Positions 46,236 through 58,700 are shown, counted from the stretch's first letter. The stretch is 64,000 nt of DNA from Hyaloscypha bicolor E (GCF_002865645.1 NW_020194546.1:186001-250000); one strand, 5' to 3'. Translations and numbers: made by a program. The notes: generated by a model from the letters alone, not told the origin.

Positions 46236-48983
46236 TTACATCATGCCGACATTCCTCCCTCCTATGGTTATCAACTGGTCATGGCAGTACTTCAACGGCT
46301 CTACCACTTTCATGAACATATCTTCTCTCCACTTCTCATCGTTTCCTTCCACACCACTGCTTTCCGGGGTATGGTGGAGGCACCAAGTGATTGCATCAGC
46401 GTACTCCGGCCCAGCTTCTTCTACAACATCTCGGGACCATTGAATGGCAGCTGTGTAGTTGAATAATTGTAAAATTTGTTCGTCGTTGGTGTTGATATTT
46501 TGCCGTAGCTTGTGATCCTCGATCGCCGTCCCGAAACAAAGTTCCAGGAGCATGATGCCAAGATTTCGGATACTGTCTTGAAAGCTGTAGATATCGGCGC
46601 TTGTTGCAGTGTTGTTGCTAGGTTGTTGAAGGGACTTGGAAAGAGAGCGAGATATGTAAGGTTGATCAGAGCCGATTTTGGTGGGGTCTTCTGGGTCATA
46701 TAGGAAGAGAACGTCCCGTTTGCTCCATTTCGACTTGAGCCATGGTGTCGGATGAAGTTGGACATGAGAGGAAGCGAGAATAAGCGCTATCTGGAAACGT
46801 TGCCGGCGTGAGAGGCTGATTGGAGAGAACTTGCTCAGAAAAGTGTCGAGTGTGGCATATTTCTGAGGTTCCTTGTTTGCGCAGCAAAGAGGTTCTACAA
46901 TATATTGTCGGGCTTCGCCCCTCAAACAGCCATACGTTGGAAGATCTGAGGAGCATCCTGCAATTGTTGAGCACAAATTGGTAATTTTTGGGGTTTGAGG
47001 ATCTTCGTTTTCAACCGGCGTGGGGTTGACAAAGGCTACTTTGGCCTTTGTTGGGGCCGTATTTGGTGCGAGGAGGGAAGTTGGGTTCGTTGTATGTTTA
47101 GGTATGATAGTTGTAGAGGGCCCTTTCGAATGTCGAAGTTTGTCCATAAATGACATCCTGGTTGATTTTGCAGAAGGTCTTGGAGATACAATCTAGGTAG
47201 TGAGCGAGTCAGTTTCGAGGCCAAACATCAAGGAGAATTGAATTGAAAGGTCGCTTCGTGATGGGCAGAAAACCGCCAATCATTTTCCACTTCCTAGGTC
47301 AAGTTGCATCCTGCCTTTCCGAATATTCCTTCCACTTCTCGTAAATTCGAGATGTATCCCTTCGAAAGGCTTGCAAGTTTCAGAACAGTCAAACACCCAG
47401 CTCTGAGTCGGCGAGTACCTTTGAACACTGAAAAGAAGAAGAAAAGAAGCTTACCATTTGTTGGGGAGTCTTGCTCGGCGTGAGAACATGGTTGACAACG
47501 GGGACTGGTGATTTGGCGTTTTCTGGGACAGGAATCTTTAGGACTTTTGGTATGGAGGTTTCTTCAAGGAGCCTTATGCTTGTGTCTTGCCACGCCCACG
47601 GCAATTGGGCTGATGATGGGGTTCCTTTCAAATGCGTTTTGAACCAAAACACTACTCGAAAATTGACCGTCGGCACAACCCGGTGTTGAAGCAGAAGGTT
47701 TGCATGGTGGAATGGCTGACATTTGCAAGACCACGCTTCAGTGAGAAGATTGAAAACAGCGTTTCCATGGTTCCAGAATTTCCACAAGGCCGAGCTCAAT
47801 GCGGTTGAGACTCGAGCACGTCTCAGGCCAGCTAATCGGTCTGAAGAACCGAGGATATCGCGAAGCCGGGAGTTCTGGTCTCCAAAGTCATCAAAGAGTT
47901 GTTTCCTGACGTCTTTGTTGAAAGCTAGTCGTATCCTCTGCGAATGATACCCGATGTTCGATGTCACGTGTGCCATAATTGAGAGCTTTTCTACTCGCTA
48001 GGTATCGAGACACTATCAGCTCATTTTCCATCTTCAGGTCTTACGGCCGTCGACCATTGTCTCAGAGAAGAGTAGAATAATGGGAAACTCGGAGTCAACT
48101 TACGTATGCCCCCGTAATGCTGACGTGACTTTGGAAATGCGTCTTGTCAGTCCCAAGAGCCTCTTCCAGACTATGAATCGTCTCAAACATTGACTCCATT
48201 GTGTCCAAATAAGACAAGTAGGTCTTTGGCATTCGCTGCTGGAGCAGCTCCTCCAGCTTGGGGTCCTGCCATTCGGACCCGCCTGTTGGAAGTTAACATC
48301 GGCGACTTAACAGTATTAAGCACGCAATCTGGCCAACGGAGACATCTAGACATGGTTGAGGTTGAGGTCTCTTTCCAGCAAAGCATTTGCTCAACCACTC
48401 CGTGAGTTTCGAACCCCAGCCATGCTGGAGCAACGAAGATGAGAAATGTACCCAAAATAATGGATACAATCACCATTATCATCCTGCTTCTTCTGAACCC
48501 CCATCTCTCCGAGAATCGGCCTAAGTCTCGAGACTCATGCTTGTCTGATGTCTTCAAAATCGCCCATGAAATTGAGCCTACCTGGATTATTGAGAAGTTG
48601 TTGTAGCTTGTCCTCATCCACGATCAAGGGGAGCAGCAATTCCTCGAGGTTTTCTTCAAAGGCAACCTTGTGGTACTTCAGATTCCGCATGCATTTCTGG
48701 TATTCGCGCTTGATCTTCCACCAGCTTTCAAGTACTTCAGCACTCTCTCGGTAGTGCTCCAACCCCGAGATCATCAATGGGATTGCTGCCAGCACAAAGC
48801 CAGCAATTTCCTACGTAAAGTCAACAATGACCATGTCTCGTTGACTCGGACTTCGCTCGTGGAAAGTGGTGATGACTTTGGGTATCTCCAGCTCTGGAAC
48901 TTGCTTTCGGGGACGTGCTGATGTCTGGAAAAGCGCAGGATGGAGAGATCCTTCTTAGAGATCATACTTACAACTCCGCTCAT
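46236..48983 (-). CDS. Fungal DUF7580-type protein with helical N-terminal domain
   Basis: Five minus-strand exons, 48972..48983, 48582..48810, 48104..48282, 47455..47997 and 46236..47192, join in phase to give 639 aa. The first exon encodes only MSGV. Introns of 160, 299, 106 and 262 nt are long for this genome but all boundaries fit. The N-terminal ~200 residues are helical (EIAGFVLAAIPLMISGLEHY, then SWWKIKREYQKCMRNLK). The C-terminal ~250 residues match my recollection of DUF7580: SRRQRFQIALILASSHVQLH, a DVLFLYDPEDPTK block, SIRNLGIMLLELCFG and AITWCLH. Blocks such as NLGIMLLELCFG recall kinase C-lobes, but no catalytic residues are seen. Function unknown; related proteins are abundant and variable in filamentous fungi. 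The gene is divergent from the multidomain gene at 49261. Confidence 0.83.
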
Positions 48984-49260
48984 ACTGCACCAAGCTCAGC
49001 GATAGATCACGGGCAACATTCCTGATTGACAAGAGGCTATAAATGAGAGGAGTCGTTCTGGTGAGGTCGAGTCCTCAGCCGCACCCGCCGTTGTGTGGGG
49101 CACTGGAGTTTGGACAGGGAAGCTGCAGAAGCGAGCACGGAATCGCCAGCCTCACCTGAAGCTGCACTTTATCTGTTCCGCTCCCATTCTTGGGTGGAGC
49201 TTCATTGTGATAGAAGAAGGTCTTTGCCTGCTCGAGCCATGTCGCAGCACCCTGAGGGCC
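48984..49260. promoter_or_regulatory. Short shared divergent promoter
   Basis: Only 277 bp separate the start codons of the DUF7580-type gene (minus) and the multidomain gene (plus). Both promoters must lie here or in the genes. No specific operator is identified. Confidence 0.55.
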
Positions 49261-52200
49261 ATGTCTCCAATCGCTTCATGTGCAAAGAATTGTCTTGGCC
49301 TCTTCGAGGACCTGGTTGAGCTTCTTCGGCAGCCTGCTCACCAAGACGATTCCGGGATCTCCGACACGGAGATTACTGACGCCTTCGGACGATTCAAAAT
49401 CTGGGCGGGAAACATTGGTGCTTTTCAGCAAATCGATTTGAAAAGTTCATTGGACTTTCGACTCAGAGACACTCCTAAGATCTCAACTCAGATCTTGGAG
49501 ATTCTTGATGACCTAGCAGAGTCTTTGGAAGATGGTGAGTATTTCTCTTTTGGTGCCACCAGAAACCTATGGTCTAATTTTGAGCCGTAGCACGCTCCAT
49601 TGCATCAGAATCGAGAGAGAATCGCAAAGGTGCTTCGTCAGCTCATGTAGAGGAGACGCAAGATGACACTGACGGCCCTCGAGTACAACCTGAAGAAGAG
49701 GAAGAGCTATCCGAGATTCGAGAAATCTTTGGGTCCATACAAGATGCCATCAACAATTTGTTTCGCTACTCAATAATCATTCGCAATAATACCAATCGTG
49801 ACCGTTATGCGAAAGCGGCTGCTGCGGCGATAAGTTCCCCATTCAGCAACGAATTTGATATTCAACATGTCAGGCACAAATTTCCGGCTTTGCAATCAAA
49901 AGACCATGAGTGGTTGATCGAGCGATTGGGAAAAGCCAGTACTCAGAGAAGGCAATATCTACGCTACTGTCGTTCTCATCACGATAAGACATGGCAAGAG
50001 CCATCATCCAAAGTTGGTCCAGACATCATCCGGTCCAATGAGCAAAAGCCGCAGGCTTCGATGAGACTTATCCCCAGCTCTCGAAGCGATTTCTCAAAAC
50101 CAACAAGCACCCTGGCGCCAACACAAGCATCTACCCTTTTCTTGAAAGCTGGTCAGGTTATCGAAGAGGAAGGAATCGAAGAATCGCAGTCTCAAACATC
50201 GTATACAACGTCGACCGATGGGGAAAGCAACTACTACGCACTACGGGTCATTCAGTTAGAAGATGTGTCTAAAGGACTAAGTCATTTTGAGTGTCCCTAT
50301 TGCTGGCAGATTCAAACATGTCGGAACCAGAAGGCATGGAAGTACGTTATCTCAACCTCGAAGTGGTATGAATCTATACTGATCTTGTCAACCCCAGGAA
50401 GCATGTTCTATCGGATCTGAAGCCGTACGTCTGTACATTCGAGGACTGTGAACTGAAGCTCTTTTCCGATCGACAAACATGGTTCTCTCATGAACTGAAG
50501 GACCATCGAAAGGAGTGGAATTGCCACTTCTGTGCTCATTTCCCGTTTGACAAAGCAGCCGCATATCACGCTCATCTTACAAGTCATCATCCGCACGCTT
50601 TTACCGAGGACCAACTCCCTGCGCTCTTCGAGATGAGCCAAAAACCACTTCTTAAGCTCTCTCCAACAGGCTGTCCCTTTTGCGACGATTGGGAAGATCG
50701 TCTGAGAGCTATCAACTCGCATATTCCAGCGGAAGAAAGTCTAGTTGTCACACCGAGCCAATTTCAGCACCATGTCGGTGCTCATATGGTTCAGTTGGCA
50801 CTATTTGCTATTCCAAGGGGTTACACCGAGGAGGGCGAGGCCGATTCTGCCAACGCTATACCACAAATTGGGTCTGACGACTCCTCGCTTGGGGATAATC
50901 CTCCAGATCTCGTGACCGCCGAGCAGTTCAGGAAATGTGAAGACATTTTAGATGAGCTCATTGAACTTGGCGGGTATTCCTATCATTACGAAGACATGCG
51001 CCAATTCCAATTCCCAACATTTTCTGCGTCGATTCCATATTTCGGCCGCACGGTCAGAGTGTCGCCGGTGGATTTTCCTCAGATATCACAAAAACTTCAG
51101 ACTGGGGTTTACTCGGATATCAATGCCTTCTGTCTCGACCTCGTCTTATTCTTCGCCATAACTCGTCTCCGCAACATTGGAGTTCCTCAAGATCATCATG
51201 TTATTATGGCGTTTCATCGAAGTTGGAGGTCTCTGGAAGGGAATATCTGTCCGAGTGAAGCTTTTGGCCTTGAAAATCTTATCTATCAAATCGAATTGCA
51301 AATACAGTGGTCACTTTGGAGAGCAAATGAATTTCCCCCAGAGTTGGGCGCGGACACCAGGGAAGTCTGCAGGATTAGACTTCTGTTGAAGAGCGGTGGG
51401 ACAGTCGAGAGGAGATTCTCCAAGTCAGCTGCCTTGGAAGAGGTCTATGCCTTCGTGGAATGTTACGAACTGATCAAGGATGGATCCCCTCTCCCGCAGG
51501 TCGATGAACCGATTGGATATACACCCGAGTACAATTTCAAGCTAGGAAGTATCATTGCACCAAAATATCATTTAGACCTTCAAATGGGCACAGTGGGAGA
51601 TTTGTTAGGCAATTTCGCAGATTTGATGGTTGTTGGTCTTCAGAAGGGAGAAGAATCCCAGACGCTCTCCCGAATAAAGCGAAGATCTTTGTCACCTATA
51701 AGCGAGCAGACACCTCGAATCGACTCCACTACACCCATACCGAGGGATAACCAAGTTCCGACCTCGGGCAACGATGAGCTTGCCATGCCACAATCTCCTG
51801 GCGCCTCCTCTACCAGGAACAGCGGTTCCTATCCTGACCCAGGAGCCTCCACACTGCCCTGCATTGAAATTACTAATGATGAGCTTGCCTCCATCGGCAA
51901 CCTCAAAGGGGAAAGTATCGATCCAAAAATTGGGACTCTAACAGTCCTTGTCCATTTTGCAAGGAATTTACAACCTGGATACCGAGATTCATATTGTAGA
52001 GTGTTGCTGGGTGCTGCTTGTAGAGTGACTAAAAAAGATTCTCTTGCCGGTGGAACGCCTTTCTGGTACTGTATACTCTTGGTTCTGATGAATTTGGAGT
52101 ACTCGGATTGCTCTAACATAACATAGGGATGAAGCATTCCACTTCTCTGGGAGCACTGGTTCGTGGAACTTGATGGGTCAGAACTTGGAAGTCCATGTCC

Positions 52201-55022
52201 TCAACGGAGATGGAACTCTGATCGGCAACACCCCAACAATCGATTTACGGACTATTGGGGAAAATATCCAGGAGCGTTGGCACAAATTGTATCGCGCCAA
52301 CCAAATTGCAGGAGAAATCAGGCTAGGCTTGATGTTCTTGAAGGACGTGCAACAAACATCCGACTCCCCAACCGGGCACATTGATTCAGAGGAAATGGCG
52401 ATAGGCAATCTCGATGGACTTGAGCGGATGATAAAGCAGGTTGAAACTAAAGAATTCTGGGAGCCAGAAAAAGGAGTGAAAAGTTGTCCTTCGTGTGGAG
52501 ATTCGTTCTCTGGGTCTCGACGAAAACAACATTGCAGGACATGTGGGCATATTTTTGATTTCAAATGCTTGACCGAGTTTGAGGGCCGGAGAATCAGCAT
52601 TGAGGAAAGGCTGCTAGTATGCAAGAATTGTCTTGATATTATTGAAGGTTCTCTGAACCGGGTTTCTGGCTCCCGGGTTTTCTCGCCAATTTTATCTGGA
52701 GAACGAGGTGGTTCAATCCCTACAAACCCCGAATCTGAAGCCGGTCCTTCCAAGCAACCAGAACCCGAAGAACAGCTACCGATTCCAATTTACGCCAAAA
52801 TACCGCGGTATTGTTTTGCGGAAGACAAATATTCGTTTGTGGTAGAAGTTAAATTCGAGGATGGACGGCGACACTGGGAACTGTCTCGCTATTACGAGGA
52901 CTTCTATGATTTCCAAATAGCTCTTTTGACTACATTCCCCGTAGAAGCTGGCAGTACAGGAACAGAGAAAAGGACTTTGCCATATATGCCTGGGCCCGTC
53001 AACTACGTTACCGATGCGATCACTGAGCGAAGAATGCATGATCTGGAGAAATATGTTAAGGCACTTCTCTCACAGCCATCTCATATCTCGAGGTCAACTA
53101 TAGTGAGGCAATTTTTCGCGCCCCGCGAAGGCGATAATGAGATAGACCGTAATAGTGTGAATGAGGAGCCATCTGGTGGATGGGACATGGGCACAGTACT
53201 TTCGTGGCTGCGTAGTCACCAATTCCCGACACATTTGGAAAATGCCTTCCTGGCCAATGGCCTCTATGGTTCTGCGTTTCTCCAACTTGGGAACTACGTG
53301 CGGAAAGGTGCCATTGACCCGCTGCATATTACGTCGAGAAGTGCTCCCATTGGCTCATCCGAGGGACATGCTCAGGATGATGAAAGGCTGCGGCTCATGA
53401 TTCGAGAGATACTGAGGAAAGGTTACTCGACCACGGCCAACCCCATACCCCCTGCTGAATGTGCAGTAATTCAAAACTATACCCAATCCACTTCTTATGA
53501 GGTAGATTTGATTAAGGGTGAAGTAGTCACGGTTGTGGAGAAAGGGGATCTTGGTAAGAGAATGACACCTAAACATTGGCAGGAAAGCTTCTAATGCTTT
53601 GGACTTAGGATGGTGGCGAGTGCAGACAGCCGTTGCAGAGGGCTGGGCTCCTGAAGCAAACCTCGTCGAAGGACTACTATTGGACCAACCGTTTCACAAA
53701 AGTTTACCTGCGCCCTCGCCACTATCGAAAAATTTGGAAGGCAGCTCCGCTCACGAACAAACAGCTGATGATTCGGTGCAGCGATCGAACTTGAAACAAT
53801 GCGTTTCATACACCGACGATGGATCAAGCGGACTTAGCATGGTAGCGGGGATGGACAAGGAAAACCTTGAGAGCTCTTTTGCAAAAGGGAGTCTTGAAGA
53901 GGAGAGACAAACGGCTGAACATCCACAACTTGAAGTTCAAAGAACAATACAGGAGCACCGCCGAGCAACTGAGAGCTATCAACCATCTGAAGATGCCAAT
54001 TCTCCAGAGAGAAATGCTCGGTATCCGATTGGGGACCTACTTAAGGACTTCACTCTCGCTCTCACTAAGGACAAACGAAGCAGACTTCCCCCGGGCTTCA
54101 TGCCCCAATTAAAGAATCAGATGGAAAGAGTTATTTCTGGGAAGGAAATGCTTGACGGATACAGTGATGTCTTCATTAGACGTTCATTCGCTGAAGCATA
54201 TACGACCTTCACCGAGCGAGCGTTTCGCAGACAAATAGACAAGGATCGACGTGCAGACGATCTTATTCTGATATTCTGTTCCCAAGCAACTGAGGCATTG
54301 CAGAGGGACAACGCACCCCGCTTCTCCTCCTTGGAATTGCTAGTCGATCGTCATGTTGCAATGTTTGTCAAGGTAATCTGCAGTACCTTGATAGGCTATG
54401 GAAATGACAACTTACGAGAGCTCATGGAACAACTGATGACCTTGGAGTCGAAATTGCTTGCAAACGACCAGTTTAGATTGCTTACAAATGACCAAGAAAA
54501 ATTTGCCGGTTCAGGGAAAGGGGTAGGAGTATCACGTATTCCATCCTCAGCCGATGGTTCGTCCGGTTCCACACTGACTCCTCATCATCCTAAAGCTAAA
54601 ATTTCTTGCCTTTAGATTTCCAACGACGCCACTTTGGTCGCGCCGCCTCTCACGGGGAAGAGCCACAAGCTAATTTTTCAGAGCAGCAGACGAATGAGTA
54701 CCAACCAGCAGATCCGCCATTATTTTCTGCAACGGATACGACCGCGCGAACTGGGGAAAACGAATTGAGCAAATCAAGCGTGGCGAAAGGGAAAGCCAAT
54801 GTAAACAGTGGAGGCCTTTTAGCATCGCGGAATCTGGCCGACCTGAGACCAATAGCAGCTGGTTTGAAAGAGGTGCAAGTTGCTGGGAACAAATTCCTTT
54901 TAACGATGGAAGGGAATGAAGGTGACCTGCTCAAGCAGGCTAGACAAGCAGCGATGTCAAGAGAAGACAATGAGAACAACGACGAATCCCATATCTCCCG
55001 CTCTGGGGATACCTCAGCCTGA
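49261..55022 (+). CDS. Multidomain C2H2 - C2 - FYVE-like - PX - SAM-like - SH3 protein, 1817 aa
   Basis: Exons 49261..49534, 49591..50341, 50398..52065, 52127..53553, 53609..54535 and 54616..55022 join in phase. The 1-340 region matches a helical N-terminus common in fungal C2H2 proteins. C2H2-type fingers lie at ~325-475 (CPYC; CTFEDCELK; NCHFC; GCPFC). A C2 domain spans ~850-960 and is itself split by an intron at TPFW/DEAF. A FYVE-like finger at ~1015-1072 has WEPE, RKQHCR and LVCKNC. A PX domain follows at ~1114-1233 (RYYEDFYDFQ, LPYMPGP), then a SAM-like segment at ~1250-1331 and an SH3 at ~1342-1396 split by the next intron (GWWRVQ, EGWAPEANLVE). An unrecognised helical region occupies ~1512-1660. 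The last junction uses a weak GTATTC donor, so the final 135 codons are less certain; the frame otherwise ends at 54615. Likely role: lipid-recruited adaptor (inference). Confidence 0.82.
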
Positions 55023-56211
55023 CGAATCAAACAAGCGCTTACTCGGCATAACCGGCAGTTATTTCGAATAGATTAGTTCCACGTCCGAATTCTAGTCACT
55101 TTGAAAGTTGTGCCTTAGGGACCTAGGTTTTGACACTTATGAGGGGCGATGAGGAGTGTTCGAAAACAATTGAGTGGCAGTGCCGAGCAAATGAGAATGA
55201 GAATTATAATCGCCAGGAAGAGCCATACGCCGCCCACACTACAGACGAGAAATACATCCCACAAAAAAAAACGCCGCGAGAAGTCAAGGGGTGCCGTCAC
55301 GCTGGAGCAAGTGGGATGAAAATGACGGGAGATCTCTTTAAGTTTACCGTTTAGACGTAGAAGGTGAGTTCGTCAAAAGGTGAATCTACCCAAGGAATCT
55401 TACAAACACGAAAAAGGCCAGTTCGAGCACCATAATACCGATATGACAACCCAGCCGACGAACCAGAACCCCGAACTTCGATTTGAGAGGCTGAGAAAGC
55501 AACACGTGGCGAACGGTCCTAGCTTAGTGGTGACAGGGTCCCACGGGTATATATCGAAGGGACAGGTGTGTAGTAATGGAAGCCGCTACTAAGATATGCT
55601 CCAGGAAAAGGACCCACCGTTCAAAGATTCTACTAGCCGGATACCCCGGGAAGAAGCGAGAGGGGTTACTCGATATGACACAGCGTTTCAACACTCCTTA
55701 GAAAGAAGGGCAGAAGGGCTTTGTGTGGGATTTTGCATGTTCAATGAATCTACACATACCAACTGCGGCATGAATGATGAGCCGTAAAGAGTGCGAAATG
55801 GTACCAACGATTTTCCCGAGAAAATCGTTTTCGAGAAATCAAACACTAGCATGGAAATTAAGCTCACTTATTATGATCAGCAAAGGCCTGGGTTTAGCTA
55901 CAGACTCTAGAATCTATGCACAATGTATCCAGCATCTCCCATCCAAAGATGCCACATCTAGATTTCTTTATATGCCACCTCCATGCCTGATCCAGTACAA
56001 GCGCTCAGCCATCCAGCAAATGCAAAAGTAAGTGCTTCGAAAGTGAACTCTTACAACAAGACTCCATAAAATGCAAAGACCCATGCACCACCATCCAATA
56101 TAAAACGAAAGTAGTACATCGTCTCCTCTTTTCTTAAACTTTCCACATTTAGAGTGAGCATGAGCATCTGAAGATTTTGTTTGAGCAAGGAAAGGGTAAG
56201 GATGAATAAGT
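55023..56211. other. Intergenic region between convergent genes
   Basis: 3' regions of the multidomain gene and the deubiquitinase gene. Small frames here lack motifs. Confidence 0.5.
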
Positions 56212-58164
56212 CTATTCATCCTTATCCAGTTCGTAGAACAGAAGATACACCTCCCGCTGCATAGCAAGCACCTCACTCGTCTTCGCCTCCTTAGCCTTCT
56301 CATCGCTAATCCGCCACCATCGATTGCTCTGTTTCTTCTTCTTCAGAGCAGGCTTTAGCTCCTTTGGCGCACCGTTCGTCTCAGAGGTAACATTTGCTGT
56401 TCCGTTTTCTTCGGCTACTGGCGGAGAAGACGTTGAAGCCTTGGATCTCGAGATGCTGGGGACTTTCGACAGGCTCGAACGTGCGGAGCGCGCGATGGAG
56501 CGGATGCTGCTCGTTTCTGAATCTCGAGGTGCTGAGGTTGGACCGAGGTTCTTAGCTGTTGTGTCGCTGGAGGTCGATCCTGAGGCTACTGGTGATAGGG
56601 CGTTGCCGTTGAGGTGTGTGTGGCCGTTCGTGTAGGGTAGTGAGGGGGAGGATGATGCTGCGGAGGCGGGTGAGAGGAGCTCAGGTGTTGAAGACAACGT
56701 GCTGGTGTCTCCGGATACTTCGCCGAATCTTTGAACCGGTTCTACTTGTGGTGTTGAGATATGTGAGGATATTGGAGTTGAGGGTTTGCTATATACAGCA
56801 GACTTTTTGAACGCGTTGTGTACAGGGAAGTGTTGTGGGATGGCTTGGCGCCGGAAGGTCTCGTAGTGTCCTGATTGATGGCTGCCTTTGTGACAGACGA
56901 TGCTGGAGAGTCTGTACGTTCTTCGATTTGTAAGACCTCCCAAGCATAGCTTTTCCTCAAATGAGACTTTGGACGAGTTTTTCATTGTGGACTTCCCAAG
57001 TTCGTGTATTGATCTTGAGAGATGAATGGCGATAGCCTTTGGAAACTCGGAAATCTGGACATGTTTGGCGATTTTTCGTTTGGGTGCAAACTTCCTGTCT
57101 GGCAACTCTACCTCCAGGAGCTGCTCCTCTGGATCCGTCTCGATTGCAAGTTTTATCCTGTCGATTGCCTTTTGAGTCTTTGCTTTGAACTTCTCCGAGT
57201 TTGATTTGGCCATCTCTTGCTCAAAGGTATATATAGCGTGCTGTAACCGGCATTTCTCGCATTTAAAGTCCTCGATATATTCCGTCTTGAACATTTGGTC
57301 GAATATCGAGCTCAGAGTAGAATTATATTCAGGAACACTCAAAGTTAAGGTGCAAAAGGTCGACTTGGTGGAGTTTGGCTTGAATCCGCATGTCAAGCAC
57401 TCGATTTGAGATTCTGAAACACCTTCCAATGGAAACCCCTCTTCTTTGGGGTAGGCACTTTCGGGATTCAACGATTCCTCATCCTCGAGGGAAAGCCCAA
57501 TCAGTTGTTGATCTGCGGATACTTGCTCTGAGGGGCTGTTCGTACCCGTGGCATCTGGGCTCGTACCGTTCGGGCTCCCACCATTCATACTTGTGCCATT
57601 CGGTATCTTCCTCGCATTCTTCCTCGCTCGATGTCCGGCATGATACTCATCGCATAACCGCTCAGCCACCACCTGCAGGAATTCCTGCGCATCCTGCTGC
57701 TGCCGGCTTATTCTCTGCTTGAACGCCGCCTCTAGAACTTGCACAAACGGGGCCGCGGATATGGACTTCCTTTGTATAGGACGCTCGTTCAGTTTATCCA
57801 ATACCTCCTTCAATCCCTGAGTGACCATCCCGGCTTGCAGACCCTCAACCTTCCATGGTGGCATGTTCCTCCTTGCGGGGTCCATCACAAGCTGTGAATA
57901 CACTTCGGGCCCATCGAGCTTCCTCCTATGTGTCTCCCGGATAAGATATACTCGTAGATCCCCCAACCCAGCCAGCGCCTGGAGTACCGAGTTGATGAAG
58001 CAGTCGTTCGCAGGATTTACGAGCCCAACCACATTTTTCTTCCGAGTACTGGCGTTTGCCGAGTCGTGATCGTGAGGATATGATGGGGCAAAGACCCAGA
58101 CAGCAACTATTAATCCCAATGATGCCCCCAATAGGTAACCCGTGGCAGTCGGCCTCTCGGGCAT
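56212..58164 (-). CDS. ubp16: Ubiquitin-specific protease with N-terminal membrane anchor (Ubp16/USP30-like)
   Basis: A single exon of 650 aa. It cleaves ubiquitin from substrates as a USP-type cysteine protease. The Cys box is GLVNPANDCFINS, with nucleophile C55; most USPs have NTC or NSC there. The His box is SGHYETF (H433), and the C-terminal block WWRISDEKAKE supplies the last catalytic side chain; RRQ-QDAQEFL is also typical. Two CxxC pairs (ECLTCGF and CEKCRL) form the USP zinc knuckle. Residues ~9-26 are a hydrophobic anchor, as in yeast Ubp16 and human USP30, which sit on the mitochondrial outer membrane. A long Ser-rich insertion (~450-600) separates the His box from the last block. 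Confidence 0.92.
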   Translation of the reverse strand: MPERPTATGYLLGASLGLIVAVWVFAPSYPHDHDSANASTRKKNVVGLVNPANDCFINSVLQALAGLGDLRVYLIRETHRRKLDGPEVYSQLVMDPARRNMPPWKVEGLQAGMVTQGLKEVLDKLNERPIQRKSISAAPFVQVLEAAFKQRISRQQQDAQEFLQVVAERLCDEYHAGHRARKNARKIPNGTSMNGGSPNGTSPDATGTNSPSEQVSADQQLIGLSLEDEESLNPESAYPKEEGFPLEGVSESQIECLTCGFKPNSTKSTFCTLTLSVPEYNSTLSSIFDQMFKTEYIEDFKCEKCRLQHAIYTFEQEMAKSNSEKFKAKTQKAIDRIKLAIETDPEEQLLEVELPDRKFAPKRKIAKHVQISEFPKAIAIHLSRSIHELGKSTMKNSSKVSFEEKLCLGGLTNRRTYRLSSIVCHKGSHQSGHYETFRRQAIPQHFPVHNAFKKSAVYSKPSTPISSHISTPQVEPVQRFGEVSGDTSTLSSTPELLSPASAASSSPSLPYTNGHTHLNGNALSPVASGSTSSDTTAKNLGPTSAPRDSETSSIRSIARSARSSLSKVPSISRSKASTSSPPVAEENGTANVTSETNGAPKELKPALKKKKQSNRWWRISDEKAKEAKTSEVLAMQREVYLLFYELDKDE

Positions 58165-58700
58165 CTCGGCGGTTCTTCAGGCAGGACGAGAGTCGCAGAG
58201 ATGGCAGATTATCGCAACATGGCCAGAGAAAGGGATATCGTGTGCCGCAGTTAGAGGACTCCTGGTGCTTTCAATGTCCCTTCTGCCAGCAATTTCGCAT
58301 TTCAGGGCCTGCCAGGCTTGCGTGAAATGGTTCCCGCAGCTAGAACTGATGAAGTCGTTACGAGACGAGCGTGGGGTGTAGTGTATGCGCGTAAGCCGGA
58401 AACGCTTGGTGTTCCTCCTCCTCTGGGCTCAAAAGTGGGCGGGTATCCATAAGGCCAACACGGAATGACATGAATTAATCAAATCATCTCTGAGCATAAA
58501 GTATCCCAAGCATTGGTTTGCTACTTAGACTTCAGACACTCCACACAAGGCCTTTGCTGTTAACACTCGTCGGCCTCGGCAAGGGGAAATGCCGACCTTC
58601 ACTACGGGCACGGCATCGTGTCTGTAACAAGTATTTCCCCAAGACACCTCAAGTTGATTCTTGTAGATTGAGGCACAACATCTTGGGCGATATCCTCCCA
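58165..58700. promoter_or_regulatory. Divergent promoter region, deubiquitinase / bL9m
   Basis: 536 bp between divergent start codons. Open frames running through it belong to upstream extensions of the plus-strand gene without support. No specific site is assigned. Confidence 0.5.

Noticed and set aside
47422..47440. Possible 9-nt micro-exon within the last intron of the DUF7580-type gene
   Set aside because: Its upstream intron would be only 24 nt, too short for splicing; the 262-nt intron is simpler.
48183..48617. Frame with a strong membrane-like stretch inside an intron of the DUF7580-type gene
   Set aside because: It is out of frame with the flanking exons, and removing this part as an intron joins NNPG to GSEWQDPKLEEL, which fits the family.
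54523..54615. Ending the multidomain gene at the in-frame TAG (54613-54615)
   Set aside because: The following 135 codons look coding and a phase-correct intron (54536-54615) reaches them; kept, but with reduced certainty because the donor is weak.
58518..58700. Upstream extension of the bL9m reading frame
   Set aside because: Arg/Leu/Cys-rich and not coding-like; the ATG at 58701 gives a normal leader.
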